Shown one piece after another: positions 4,793-5,320 of a stretch of DNA of 5,320 nucleotides. Location of the stretch: positions 1 through 5,320 of the forward strand of contig JAFZND010000088.1 of the NCBI GenBank assembly GCA_017553065.1, written 5' to 3'. How positions within the stretch are numbered: position 1 is the first letter of the stretch; every line of letters starts with the position of its first letter. The notes below the pieces were generated by a model. The model saw only the letters and a list, made by a program, of their open reading frames with translations. It was not told the origin of the DNA and made no database searches. The DNA is from Clostridia bacterium (GTDB lineage: Bacteria > Bacillota > Clostridia > Christensenellales > UBA1242). The position numbers and the translations under genes are program-made.

Positions 4793-5320
4793 CAATCTTT
4801 CTCCGATTTATTTTTTATAACTAATTTTATTGGTGTTCCTCTAAAATCGATTGCCGATCTTAATGCATTAGTAAGAAATCTTTCATAACTAAAGTGCAAT
4901 AAATCTTTATCATTTACAAATAGTACAAATGTTGGTGGTGCCACATCTGCTTGGGTAATGTAATTAATTTTTAATCTTTTACCCTTATGAGAAGGTGGTT
5001 CTTGAGATAAAACTGCCTTTTGAAGTATATCATTAAGTGTACTTGTTGGCACTCTTGTCATACTATTTGAATATGCTAATTCCACGCTTTCCATAACCTT
5101 ATTCATGCGCTGACCAGTTAGCACTGATACATATTCTGGAATATAATAGTCCATAAATTTTAAATCTTCTGCAAGTTTTTCATTAAACTTGTTCATAGTT
5201 TTATCATCTTTCTCTATCAAATCCCATTTATTCATTAGCACAACACTTGGTTTGCCTTCTTCATGGATAAATCCAGCAATACGCACATCTTGCTCTGACA
5301 ATCCCTCTTTTGCATCTACT
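4792..5320 (-). CDS. der: Ribosome biogenesis GTPase Der (EngA), 3' part
   Basis: Der is a tandem-GTPase protein needed for maturation of the 50S ribosomal subunit. Only the last 175 codons are in the window; the 5' end runs off the right edge, so both P-loops and the whole first GTPase domain are missing. What is visible is the end of GTPase domain 2: DAKEGLSEQD just after the G3 region, then NKWD (bases 5221-5232, the G4 guanine-specificity motif), and a G5-like SVLTGQRM. It then continues into the C-terminal KH-like RNA-binding domain with PPSHKGKRLKI, PPTFVLFVND, HFSYERF and RGTPI, all hallmark Der sequences. The reading frame stays open to the last base. The stop TGA (4792-4794) overlaps the plsY ATG. 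The first methionine-like start inside the window would be TTG and is not a real start. Confidence 0.97.
   Translation of the reverse strand, partial: VDAKEGLSEQDVRIAGFIHEEGKPSVVLMNKWDLIEKDDKTMNKFNEKLAEDLKFMDYYIPEYVSVLTGQRMNKVMESVELAYSNSMTRVPTSTLNDILQKAVLSQEPPSHKGKRLKINYITQADVAPPTFVLFVNDKDLLHFSYERFLTNALRSAIDFRGTPIKLVIKNKSEKD
4801..4804 (-). promoter_or_regulatory. plsY ribosome binding site inside the end of der
   Basis: GGAG on the minus strand within the last codons of der. It is 8 nt from the ATG at 4790-4792 but only 5 nt from the alternative TTG at 4793-4795, so it favours the ATG as the plsY start. Confidence 0.7.

Overview
This window looks like chromosomal DNA from an AT-rich, spore-forming Firmicute, most likely a member of the Clostridia. 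The evidence is a full-length spoIVA (a protein found only in endospore formers), the der-plsY-spoIVA gene neighbourhood, sigma-A promoters with canonical spacing, U-tract hairpin terminators, and TGA and TAA used as ordinary stops. The species cannot be named from the sequence. Every gene lies on the minus strand, so transcription runs from position 5320 towards 1.

Reading in the direction of transcription: (1) 5320-4792 is the 3' part of der (EngA), a ribosome-assembly GTPase, cut by the window edge. (2) plsY, the membrane glycerol-3-phosphate acyltransferase, follows with a one-base stop/start overlap, and the operon ends at a hairpin at 4037-4064. (3) spoIVA, the ATPase that builds the basement layer of the spore coat, has its own likely sigma-E promoter and a terminator at 2461-2484. 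(4) A 421-residue protein of unknown function is a stand-alone transcription unit with its own sigma-A promoter and terminator. (5) A YfcE/MJ0936-type metallophosphoesterase follows. (6) Six tRNA genes in the order Gly-Arg-His-Gln-Lys-Leu are driven by a near-consensus promoter and end in a hairpin at the window edge.

Most of the region is housekeeping (ribosome assembly, phospholipid synthesis, tRNA supply) plus one sporulation gene. The part not explained by known families is the 421-residue protein, which carries a degenerate internal repeat of a helical module and is bracketed by two hairpins sharing the same outer stem. Smaller oddities are a tRNA-Gly with C at position 55, a tRNA-Leu with an A-C mismatch in the acceptor stem, an 11-bp inverted repeat around the tRNA-Arg/tRNA-His pair, and the absence of gpsA between plsY and spoIVA. 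No mobile element, CRISPR array, toxin-antitoxin pair or defence system was seen. The orphan gene is the only candidate for something undescribed, and no function can be assigned to it from this sequence.
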